Shown here one piece after another: positions 42,550 through 48,410 of a DNA stretch of 64,000 nucleotides (position 1 is its first letter; every line of letters starts with the position of its first letter). A program made the translations under genes and the position numbers. The stretch is from Bradyrhizobium lupini. Its GTDB lineage: Bacteria > Pseudomonadota > Alphaproteobacteria > Rhizobiales > Xanthobacteraceae. The notes beneath the pieces are model-generated. The model did no database searches, was not told the origin of the DNA, and was given only the letters and a program-made list of their open reading frames with translations. The stretch spans positions 186,001 to 250,000 of the forward strand of contig NZ_CP162553.1 in the NCBI RefSeq assembly GCF_040939785.1, read 5' to 3'.

Positions 42550-42750
42550 CTAGGCGTTGAATTGCGGCGTGCAGGTACGCCATGTGGATTGGAGGTCACC
42601 GCCTGTGCAGACGACAACCGGGTGCTTCTTGGTCCCGCGCTCCACGTGGAAGCCTCGGGGATACGCAGGTGTGCAGGCGGGGCCTGCGAGGGCAGCAGTC
42701 GCCCAAATGGAAACGAGGGCCACTAGGGCCCCCGCGTTCAGTCGCTTCAT
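42550..42750 (-). CDS. Small secreted Cys-containing protein (66 aa)
   Basis: ATG 42748-42750. A clear Sec signal peptide (KRLNAGALVALVSIWATAALA) ends at an AxA-type site. The mature part is about 45 residues with three Cys (GPACTPAYPRG; VVVCTGGDLQ; WRTCTPQ). It would act in the periplasm or outside, which is unusual for an early-arm phage gene. Confidence 0.6.
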   Translation of the reverse strand: MKRLNAGALVALVSIWATAALAGPACTPAYPRGFHVERGTKKHPVVVCTGGDLQSTWRTCTPQFNA

Positions 42751-42754
42751 GTGG

Positions 42755-42907
42755 TCAGCAGCCGTTCGAGGTGTCGAGCCACGGACGAACGAGGCAGGCA
42801 TTGCGCGCCGCCGCGTCGTCATAGGTCGGGGTTTTGAAGATGCCGTAGCCGATCAGGACGAAGATCGCGGCGTAGAAGGCGGCGCAGATCGCGTTGTAGG
42901 TTCTCAT
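42755..42907 (-). CDS. Small membrane protein (50 aa)
   Basis: ATG 42905-42907 overlaps the previous stop (ATGA). It has an N-terminal hydrophobic helix (AICAAFYAAIFVLIGYGIF) and a soluble tail with two Cys (ARNACLVRPWLDTSNGC). The function is unknown. It is followed by the secreted Cys-containing protein. Confidence 0.55.
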   Translation of the reverse strand: MRTYNAICAAFYAAIFVLIGYGIFKTPTYDDAAARNACLVRPWLDTSNGC

Positions 42908-43263
42908 GATGCGCGGTACGCCTTCATGAACTCGCGATGGAAGTGACGACGCTGCTCCTTGTCCATGTGGTACAGGTCGAAGGTCACGGGCTTGCCGTCC
43001 TTGCCCTTCACGATGACGTCGAACTTCGATGCGCCCATGTGGATCAGGGCGTTGAACTTGCGGTTCTTCACTTGCGGGTCTCCTTCAGGATTGCTTTTGG
43101 CGAACTTGCGGAGCTTCTTACGGCCCATCAGCACGGCGCTCATGTTGACATCGACAGCGGCCGTGAAGCCGATGCCCTCGGAGATGACCACCCGTAGGCG
43201 GTCACCATCATCGTCGCGGAGAGTGAGCGTGCGCTCCCCGAACTGGTCAGTCTTGAACTTCAT
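42904..43263 (-). CDS. Hypothetical phage protein (119 aa)
   Basis: 119 residues from ATG 43261-43263 with GGGAGG upstream. It has a beta-rich N-terminal half (RTLTLRDDDGDRLRVVISEG) and a basic central part (MGRKKLRKFAKSNPEGD), with a His/Arg-rich helical end (DKEQRRHFHREFMKAYR). It may bind nucleic acid. The family was not recognised. Confidence 0.6.
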   Translation of the reverse strand: MKFKTDQFGERTLTLRDDDGDRLRVVISEGIGFTAAVDVNMSAVLMGRKKLRKFAKSNPEGDPQVKNRKFNALIHMGASKFDVIVKGKDGKPVTFDLYHMDKEQRRHFHREFMKAYRAS

Positions 43264-43558
43264 GTGCCCTCCCGTAGAAGAAGTCGGAGAGCAACGTGTC
43301 GCGCTCGGACTGAGGCACGCTGGCGAGCTTGGCGAGCACGGTGATGTAGTCGTCACCCCACAGCTTCTTCGCCACGTCATGGTCGAAGATCAGGGTGTCG
43401 ATGCTCGGCTGCTCGTCCACGCGGCCATCAGGCGTCGAGAACATCAGGTGGTGCCCAACGCCAACAGTGTCAGCGCCGTACACTTCCTTGATGATGTCCG
43501 TGAGCAGCCCGCTGTGGTTCTGGTTGCGGTCGTTCTCAGCGATCCAGATGCGGTTCAC
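43247..43558 (-). CDS. Tandem paralogue 2 of an early phage protein (103 aa)
   Basis: 103 residues, clearly related to the gene just upstream (43555-43911). Shared blocks include GHHL, DTLIFDxDVAxKLWGD, a hydrophobic helix and ERDxLLxDFxYGR. No catalytic motif was recognised. Start ATG 43556-43558 overlaps the paralogue's stop. The pair is a local duplication that has diverged. Confidence 0.7.
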   Translation of the reverse strand: MNRIWIAENDRNQNHSGLLTDIIKEVYGADTVGVGHHLMFSTPDGRVDEQPSIDTLIFDHDVAKKLWGDDYITVLAKLASVPQSERDTLLSDFFYGRAHEVQD

Positions 43559-43911
43559 TTGCCCCTCCCGTAGTAGAAGTCCTTCAGCAGCGCATCACGC
43601 TCGGCAATGGGCGTGACAGCGAGGATGCTGAGGATGCTCTTCCACTTGTCGCCCCAGAGCTTCTGCGCGACGTCGGTGTCGAAGATCAGCGTGTCAGCGC
43701 TGGGCACTTCCTCGACGAAGGTGTAGGTGAAGCCGTCAGCCCGCTTGTCCTCCACCTGGTAGACGAGGTGGTGGCCGCAGATGACGTCGGTGACGCCATA
43801 GGCCTCGCGGATGATGGCCTTGTACAGTTCGGCGTTCTCAGCGTTGCGGTCGTTCTCGTACGGGCCTTCGTACTTGATGCCGGACGGCGTGAAGTCGGTC
43901 TTGGTGGACAT
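43555..43911 (-). CDS. Tandem paralogue 1 of an early phage protein (118 aa)
   Basis: 118 residues. It has the same core as its downstream neighbour (AYGVTDVICGHHLVYQ; SADTLIFDTDVAQKLWGDKW; ERDALLKDFYYGR) plus a longer N-terminus. It is likely a small globular early protein. Its function is unknown. Duplication of early genes is common in phages that counter host systems, but nothing here identifies a target. Confidence 0.7.
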   Translation of the reverse strand: MSTKTDFTPSGIKYEGPYENDRNAENAELYKAIIREAYGVTDVICGHHLVYQVEDKRADGFTYTFVEEVPSADTLIFDTDVAQKLWGDKWKSILSILAVTPIAERDALLKDFYYGRGK

Positions 43912-43954
43912 AGGTCTCTCCTCGTCTCAGATGGATGGTCAGCGGATTGTGGGG

Positions 43955-44200
43955 TTACTTCGGGTATGGCTTGCCTGACGCTAGGATCGCGTAGTGAGCA
44001 GCTGCCATCGCTTGCTCAGCCTCTGTGATGTGCTCGGACAAAGCCGCAGCGCCTTCCCACAGCAGGAAACTTTCGCACTCCTCGGGAGACCAGTTGTGGT
44101 TGGCCCGAGCGAGCTTCTGTCGGATGTGCTTCGGGAGCTTGTCGAAGGTCTTGAGTGACCCTGTGACTTGCCCCTTGGTGCCGCTATTGCTACCGCGCAA
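43955..44200 (-). CDS. Hypothetical phage protein (81 aa)
   Basis: Start TTG 44198-44200 is supported by GAGGG eight bases upstream, inside the preceding gene. The product is helical with Trp and His (LPKHIRQKLARANHNWSPEE; LSEHITEAEQAMAAAHYAIL). The family is unknown. Confidence 0.55.
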   Translation of the reverse strand: MRGSNSGTKGQVTGSLKTFDKLPKHIRQKLARANHNWSPEECESFLLWEGAAALSEHITEAEQAMAAAHYAILASGKPYPK

Positions 44201-44354
44201 GCGTGCCCTCAAGCAGGCGAACCTGCGTGCTGAGCGCGAACGCCAGCGCCTCGGCCTCACCCAGCTTCAGCCCTTGCGAGATGACAGTGGGCGCCATGCG
44301 GACGACGTTGTAGGTGCCGTCCTTGTTCGCGACGATGGTGTAGATGCCTTCCAT
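44190..44354 (-). CDS. Small phage protein (54 aa)
   Basis: ATG 44352-44354 overlaps the preceding stop (TGATG). It has beta-strand then helix character (GIYTIVANKDGTYNVVRMAP; LKLGEAEALAFALSTQVRLL). The function is unknown. Confidence 0.55.
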   Translation of the reverse strand: MEGIYTIVANKDGTYNVVRMAPTVISQGLKLGEAEALAFALSTQVRLLEGTLAR

Positions 44355-44512
44355 CACGCGGCCTCCCAAGCCATCACCACGGTGGCCCGAAGGTCATCCG
44401 CGATGCACAGGTGGCGCCGGAAGGTGTCGTAGTCGCGCTTGCGGTACGCCTTGATCGCCTGATGTGCGTGCCAGTCGGCGGCGTTGCGCAGCGTCGTTAG
44501 GTTCATGTCCAT
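44354..44512 (-). CDS. Small phage protein (52 aa)
   Basis: ATG 44510-44512 (a second ATG two codons later). It is a basic helical protein (RNAADWHAHQAIKAYRKRDY; RRHLCIADDLRATVVMAWEA). It overlaps neighbours on both sides, which supports it being translated. The family is unknown. Confidence 0.5.
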   Translation of the reverse strand: MDMNLTTLRNAADWHAHQAIKAYRKRDYDTFRRHLCIADDLRATVVMAWEAA

Positions 44513-44649
44513 GCGAGCAGCTTTCTGTGGTTGAGCCAGTCAGCGGTCTGCTGAGCGATGGCGATTGGCATTTCATGATCGGAGATGATGCGGTCGCCTT
44601 GGACGACGACTGCACCACGCGGCGTGTGCTTGATGCTGTAGAGCCTCAC
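44503..44649 (-). CDS. Small phage protein (48 aa)
   Basis: GTG 44647-44649 overlaps the stop of the ADP-ribosyltransferase-like gene (GTGA). It has a beta-rich N-terminal part (RLYSIKHTPRGAVVVQGDRI) and a helical end (IAIAQQTADWLNHRKLLA). The function is unknown. Confidence 0.5.
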   Translation of the reverse strand: MRLYSIKHTPRGAVVVQGDRIISDHEMPIAIAQQTADWLNHRKLLAWT

Positions 44650-45077
44650 GGACGCAGGGCCTCCATCAGGGACGACAGCACGGACATCACTTCGAAGTCC
44701 GAGTGCCCCTTCGGGATCGGCTTGACGGCAGCGATGCAGGCCGCAGGGACGCGCGGGGCACGCCACGCATGCGGGGTCATGTCGCTGTCGAACAGTTCAT
44801 CGACGTGGAAGGTCGCGAACACATGGTCGGGCACGTGCAGGATGATGATCACGGGATCGCCGCCCATCTCCTCCGCAGCGAGACGTGCGAAGTTCGCAGC
44901 GTCAGGCTCGTTGTCCGCAACGAACACGCTGGGCTCACGCTTGGCAGCGTTGCGAGCGAGCTGGTGCATGTGGTCCTTGGCCCACGCATCGCCGCCCTTG
45001 GCGTGCCCGGGGACGAGCCCGATCTTCTTGATGCTGGCGAGGTCAACAGAACAGGTGCCGTGGTAGAGGGTCTTCAT
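44646..45077 (-). CDS. ADP-ribosyltransferase/KptA-like early protein
   Basis: 143 residues from ATG 45075-45077 with GGAGA upstream. LYHGTCSVDLASIKKIGLVP is the first-strand HGT pattern of the ADP-ribosyltransferase/2'-phosphotransferase fold. SVFVADNEPDAANFARLAAE with VIIILHVPD resembles the second core block. The third, acidic motif is not clear. T4-like phages use such enzymes on host RNA polymerase, and here it is encoded close behind the phage RNA polymerase. Activity and target are inference. Confidence 0.6.
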   Translation of the reverse strand: MKTLYHGTCSVDLASIKKIGLVPGHAKGGDAWAKDHMHQLARNAAKREPSVFVADNEPDAANFARLAAEEMGGDPVIIILHVPDHVFATFHVDELFDSDMTPHAWRAPRVPAACIAAVKPIPKGHSDFEVMSVLSSLMEALRP

Positions 45078-45159
45078 GAGCTGTCTCCAAAACGACGACA
45101 GGCCCCGCATGGGGGCCCGTGTCGCAGTCCAGATGATGGGATTGGTTCAGTCGGTCAGT

Positions 45160-45336
45160 TCACCACTCGCCTGCAGCGACGTGGATCATGGAGAAGATCA
45201 CCATGACGCCGCCAATGGCAGAGTAGAGACCATGACCCTCAGCACAGACCACCACGAAGTAGGCGATGTGTGCGATGCCATGGGACGTTTGGAATGCGCT
45301 GCAGTGGGTGATCCGCGAGAAGCGATCCTTCCACAT
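45160..45336 (-). CDS. Small membrane protein (58 aa)
   Basis: ATG 45334-45336 lies two bases after the previous stop. It has two hydrophobic stretches (HGIAHIAYFVVVCAEG and YSAIGGVMVIFSMIHVAA) with several His. It is early in the operon, third after the RNA polymerase. The function is unknown. Confidence 0.55.
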   Translation of the reverse strand: MWKDRFSRITHCSAFQTSHGIAHIAYFVVVCAEGHGLYSAIGGVMVIFSMIHVAAGEW

Positions 45337-45338
45337 GT

Positions 45339-45515
45339 TCAGCCCCGCATCCCGATCTGGTGGAGCATGCGGTGCTCCAGCTCGGCAGTGTTGACGCCGT
45401 TGGCCTCCAGCAAAGCCCGCGCCCTTTCGGGCACAGGCACACCGTTGAGGACGGCTGCGGTGAACACGCGCAGCGGCGAGTAGTTCGACTTGTTATGCGA
45501 ATGCGTATCGAGCAT
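45339..45515 (-). CDS. Small early protein (58 aa)
   Basis: ATG 45513-45515 with AAGGAG upstream, starting inside the RNA polymerase 3' end. It is a soluble, helical protein (VFTAAVLNGVPVPERARALL; NTAELEHRMLHQIGMRG). It is translated directly after the polymerase. The family is unknown. Confidence 0.6.
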   Translation of the reverse strand: MLDTHSHNKSNYSPLRVFTAAVLNGVPVPERARALLEANGVNTAELEHRMLHQIGMRG

Positions 45516-48102
45516 TGAGCAACTCCTTCAAATCCAGTGCACCCTTTTCGGGCGGGCCGCTGAGGCCTTGTTTGGCAAGCTCTTTGTGTAGGTGATCGCG
45601 CCCGGCCTCGGTGAGGTCGGCAACGCAGCTCTCGTAAAGCTCCGAGAGAATGTCGTGGTCGGTGTACATCCGCATAAGCGTCTCGCGGATGATCTGGAGA
45701 AACTGAGGAGCGTCGCAGGCCAGACAACCGAAGCTGTCGTGCACCGTGGCGATGTCAGTGATCCCCGCATCGGCCGCAGCACCTACAGAGAGAAGGAGGT
45801 GACTTGCGTCCATGCTGTGCGTCAGGTTAGCGGCGATACCGGCCGCTGCCTTGTCCTTCGCGATGGGCTTCTCGTAGCCGTTCGCGACGGTAATTTGTGT
45901 GCGCTTCTTCACGCCCTTGTCGTGGACGAAAAGCTCGATGCGCTCGGTGGTGCTCTCGTGGTAGCGGTTGATGCACGTGACGCCTGCAGGCGTTACCCAC
46001 TTGAGCGGCTTCCCTTCGTGAGCCAGAGCCTTCGCGAGGACCTGCATGAAGGCCATCGCAATGGAGGGCATGCGGACAACCTGCTTGATGGCAGCGAGCA
46101 CGCGCTTGGCGAGATACCTGGATGCCAGACGCCACTCGTCCTCGTCGTCACCAAACGGATGGTGCGCGATTTCCTTCTTGAGCAGCTTCAGCTCCTGAGG
46201 AGCCATCGTGTCTTCGAAGTGCTGCTCGCTCATGCCAAACTCTTTGCTGGCATAGCTGAAGGTCATCACGTTGCGCTTGACCAGCTTGCGGTCCACGCCG
46301 AACGCCAGCGCCATCTTGGCCAGCTTGTCGAACGTGGCGACCGTCTTGCGCTCGGGCTTCTTGTCATCCGGCTTGCCGAACAACTCCATGTTGCCCGCGT
46401 CAGCCTCGATCAGCTTCTTCGCTTCGTCCGCGACGACTTGGTAGATGTCCTCGGGAGCCTGCGTGTCGATCAGGTTGACGAGACGGCCCTCGGGATCGCG
46501 GCACATCAGGAAGAGGTGCTGGAGTCCGTTGCAGCTGCCATCCCACGCGGTCGGCAGATGGGTCACATAGCTCGGGTCATTGTCGCACTCGATCAGCTCG
46601 CGGCACGCGGCGAGGAAGAGGAACGGGCTGTCAGCCTGTGTCCACTCCGTCCGGTACAGCGGGCGCTTCACGTAGTCCGCAATGTCAGCGATGTTGTCTT
46701 CGACCCACTTCACGCGCTCCTCGAAAGGCTTCTTGTCGATGCCAATCTTGTTCGCGTCCTTGAAGGCGCCGCAGTTGGCCACGTGGACCTTGAGCCACCA
46801 GATGCCCTCGGTGCCAATGGGCTTGCCATTCGCAAAGAGAAACATCGAACGCACACGGTCTTCGCGTTGGAAATTGAAACGCGCGAGGCTGTACGTGCGG
46901 GTCCTCCAGTCCCAATTCATGGGCGTGTAGAACCGCTCTGCGGAGGCCGTACGCTTCGCCGTCTCGATGTCCTCTTCGAACTGTACGGTGTCCGCGTCGT
47001 TGGCCCTGTTGGCCTTGTGGAGCCCACGGATTTTCTTGCTGAGCAGCTTGCGCTCCTCAACAGACATGGCCTTGAACTCTTCGTCGGTCTTGCGCTTCGG
47101 CACTTCCAGCGAGTTGCGGAAGGGCACACCATCGACCTCGATGCCGTGGTTGTAGCAGTCGATGATCGTGTCCATGATCCAGGTATTGATCCTGAACGGC
47201 ACGGACTGCAGGATGTTGAGACCGTGCAGCGCAGGCGCCATGGCACCAGAGCTGATGCCGTGACGGGCAGCGGCCATGACGTCCTTGTGGTAGGTCCTGA
47301 TCAGCTGCGAGCGGTCGAGCGTGCGAGCGTCCTCAGCGAACCGCATGATGAAGCTGTCCCAAGCCTTGGGCTTCTCAGTGCGGGGCTGGTAGACCGGCGA
47401 GCGCAGCACGGTCTCGCGGACGGCAGCAGCGGCCAAGTCCTTGGCGGTCTCGGTCATGCGCCACAGCCGCTCGCCCTTGAAGGTCTCAGGGTCCGTCAGC
47501 TCGAACACATCCGGCATGACGTCGAGCAGGATGTTCATTCCCCAGTTGCCAGCGTGCGCCAGCTCCGAGTTCGTCCATTCCTGCATCACGAAGGCGTTAC
47601 CGTCAGCATCGCCCTTGGCGGCCAGACGCTTCGCAGCGTTCACGCGGAGGTCCACCTTGCCGTACTTCTCGCGGACGGTCTTCTCGACCTTGGCGGCGAG
47701 CTTCTTGTTGGTCTGGAGCAGCTTGGCGGCCCACAGCTCATTGTTGAGCGCGACACCGATCCGCATCACAGCCTCGCGCTGCGACGACGTAATGGCCATG
47801 CCGACCGACCGGAGCCCGGCCTGAAGGATCGCCAGAGCAATGACCTCGGGTTCCAGATTGCGAAGGAACCGCTGGAGCCGGAAGTCATACGTGTTGGATC
47901 GCGGACGGGGACCGTTCAGTTCCTTGGTGACACCCTCAGTGACCTTGGCGAGGTAGTTTGTGGTGATGGCCATGCCACCAACCGTGGAACCGTAGCCAGC
48001 ATTGGCCTCGGCTCGGTCCTCGCGCTTCTGGAGCTTGTCCATGGCGAGAGAGAGTTCCGCATGGAAGCCTTGGGTATCATCAGGAAGAACACTGGTGTCC
48101 AT
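45493..48102 (-). CDS. Single-subunit DNA-dependent RNA polymerase (T7 type)
   Basis: 869 residues (T7: 883). Palm Asp521 lies in AWDGSCNGLQHL. The finger residues Arg605, Lys609 and Tyr617 (DRKLVKRNVMTFSYASKEFG) have the same spacing as T7 Arg627, Lys631 and Tyr639. His762 (LTHSMDASHL) and catalytic Asp789 (VHDSFG) follow. The C-terminus RYAFA matches the required FAFA end of T7. It is the first gene of the early arm, with a candidate host promoter, two hairpins and motif copy B in its 160-base leader. Confidence 0.97.
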   Translation of the reverse strand: MDTSVLPDDTQGFHAELSLAMDKLQKREDRAEANAGYGSTVGGMAITTNYLAKVTEGVTKELNGPRPRSNTYDFRLQRFLRNLEPEVIALAILQAGLRSVGMAITSSQREAVMRIGVALNNELWAAKLLQTNKKLAAKVEKTVREKYGKVDLRVNAAKRLAAKGDADGNAFVMQEWTNSELAHAGNWGMNILLDVMPDVFELTDPETFKGERLWRMTETAKDLAAAAVRETVLRSPVYQPRTEKPKAWDSFIMRFAEDARTLDRSQLIRTYHKDVMAAARHGISSGAMAPALHGLNILQSVPFRINTWIMDTIIDCYNHGIEVDGVPFRNSLEVPKRKTDEEFKAMSVEERKLLSKKIRGLHKANRANDADTVQFEEDIETAKRTASAERFYTPMNWDWRTRTYSLARFNFQREDRVRSMFLFANGKPIGTEGIWWLKVHVANCGAFKDANKIGIDKKPFEERVKWVEDNIADIADYVKRPLYRTEWTQADSPFLFLAACRELIECDNDPSYVTHLPTAWDGSCNGLQHLFLMCRDPEGRLVNLIDTQAPEDIYQVVADEAKKLIEADAGNMELFGKPDDKKPERKTVATFDKLAKMALAFGVDRKLVKRNVMTFSYASKEFGMSEQHFEDTMAPQELKLLKKEIAHHPFGDDEDEWRLASRYLAKRVLAAIKQVVRMPSIAMAFMQVLAKALAHEGKPLKWVTPAGVTCINRYHESTTERIELFVHDKGVKKRTQITVANGYEKPIAKDKAAAGIAANLTHSMDASHLLLSVGAAADAGITDIATVHDSFGCLACDAPQFLQIIRETLMRMYTDHDILSELYESCVADLTEAGRDHLHKELAKQGLSGPPEKGALDLKELLNARYAFA

Positions 48103-48128
48103 CTGGGGACGTCCTTTCGTGGAGTTGC

Positions 48129-48145
48129 GCCTTTGGGCAAAAGGC
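48129..48145 (-). other. Hairpin close to the RNA polymerase start codon
   Basis: GCCTTT-TGCCC-AAAGGC (minus strand) forms a perfect 6-bp stem, 27 bases before the ATG. It could be a processing or translation-control element. It has no T-tract. Confidence 0.35.
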
Positions 48146-48196
48146 CGGATGTCGGATTGGTATCTGTTTGTTTTTGTTGAACTCTATCCCCGAAAC

Positions 48197-48228
48197 CAAC
48201 CATATTCCTGTTGTGCTGGAACTGGGCG
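48197..48228 (-). promoter_or_regulatory. 32-bp phage motif, copy B (RNA polymerase leader)
   Basis: A gapless match to 6760-6791 (26 of 32) and to 3496-3527. It lies about 95 bases before the RNA polymerase ATG and is not adjacent to any start codon. This argues that the motif is a transcriptional rather than a translational element. It follows the hairpin at 48235-48254 directly. It is a candidate promoter for autoactivation by the phage polymerase. Confidence 0.6.
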
Positions 48229-48234
48229 AGAGAA

Positions 48235-48254
48235 AAGGCCGCCAAAGCGACCTT
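48235..48254 (-). terminator. Terminator/attenuator hairpin in the RNA polymerase leader
   Basis: On the minus strand AAGGTCGC-TTTG-GCGGCCTT is an 8-bp stem with one G-T pair, continuing TTTTCTC. It lies between the candidate host promoter and motif copy B, so it could limit host-driven expression of the phage polymerase. Confidence 0.55.
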
Positions 48255-48262
48255 CTCAGTGG

Positions 48263-48290
48263 TGTATAGTGCGGGGAGATACTTTTACAA
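48263..48290 (-). promoter_or_regulatory. Candidate host (sigma70) early promoter
   Basis: TTGTAA (48285-48290), a 16-base spacer and TATACA (48263-48268) on the minus strand. A better -35 match, TTGACA (48292-48297), lies too far upstream for normal spacing. It drives toward the RNA polymerase gene and lies only about 20 bases inside attR. Confidence 0.45.
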
Positions 48291-48309
48291 GTGTCAATTC
48301 ACTTGCGAA

Positions 48310-48329
48310 CGGTTTCAAGGACCGCGGTG
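48310..48329. other. attR, right attachment site
   Basis: CGGTTTCAAGGACC at 48310-48323, identical to 2308-2321, then G in place of A, then CGGTG. It marks the junction with host DNA that originally lay just upstream of sufB. Confidence 0.8.
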
Positions 48330-48410
48330 GATCATCAAATTCGGACGACTATTACGATGTTTCTTGGCGGGACGCACGCGCTTAGAACCGTTCAAGCCGT
48401 GTTTCATCGC
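48330..48410 (-). promoter_or_regulatory. Displaced upstream region of sufB with an Irr-box-like palindrome
   Basis: These 81 bases between attR and the cysteine desulfurase stop were upstream of sufB before insertion. TTAGAA-CCG-TTCAAG at 48382-48396 resembles the TTAGAA-N3-TTCTAA iron-control element of rhizobial Irr, with one good half-site and one imperfect. This would agree with iron control of suf genes, but the match is weak. Confidence 0.35.

Larger units (their letters stand above)
2308..48329. mobile_element. Temperate T7-like podovirus prophage in the sufB leader
   Basis: Bounded by matching cores at 2308-2327 and 48310-48329. It contains a tyrosine integrase beside the left end, a T7-type RNA polymerase beside the right end, T7-type replication genes (DNA polymerase, primase-helicase, endonuclease I, exonuclease, SSB) and a full podovirus structural and lysis set. 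Unlike T7, the structural genes run opposite to the early genes. No CI-like repressor was recognised; a winged-helix protein at 3555-3995 is the only clear regulator. All key modules look intact, apart from a frame break in the scaffold gene. Confidence 0.95.

Noticed and set aside
45592..48180. 862-codon plus-strand frame opposite the RNA polymerase gene
   Set aside because: Antisense shadow; the minus strand encodes a complete T7-type polymerase with all catalytic residues.
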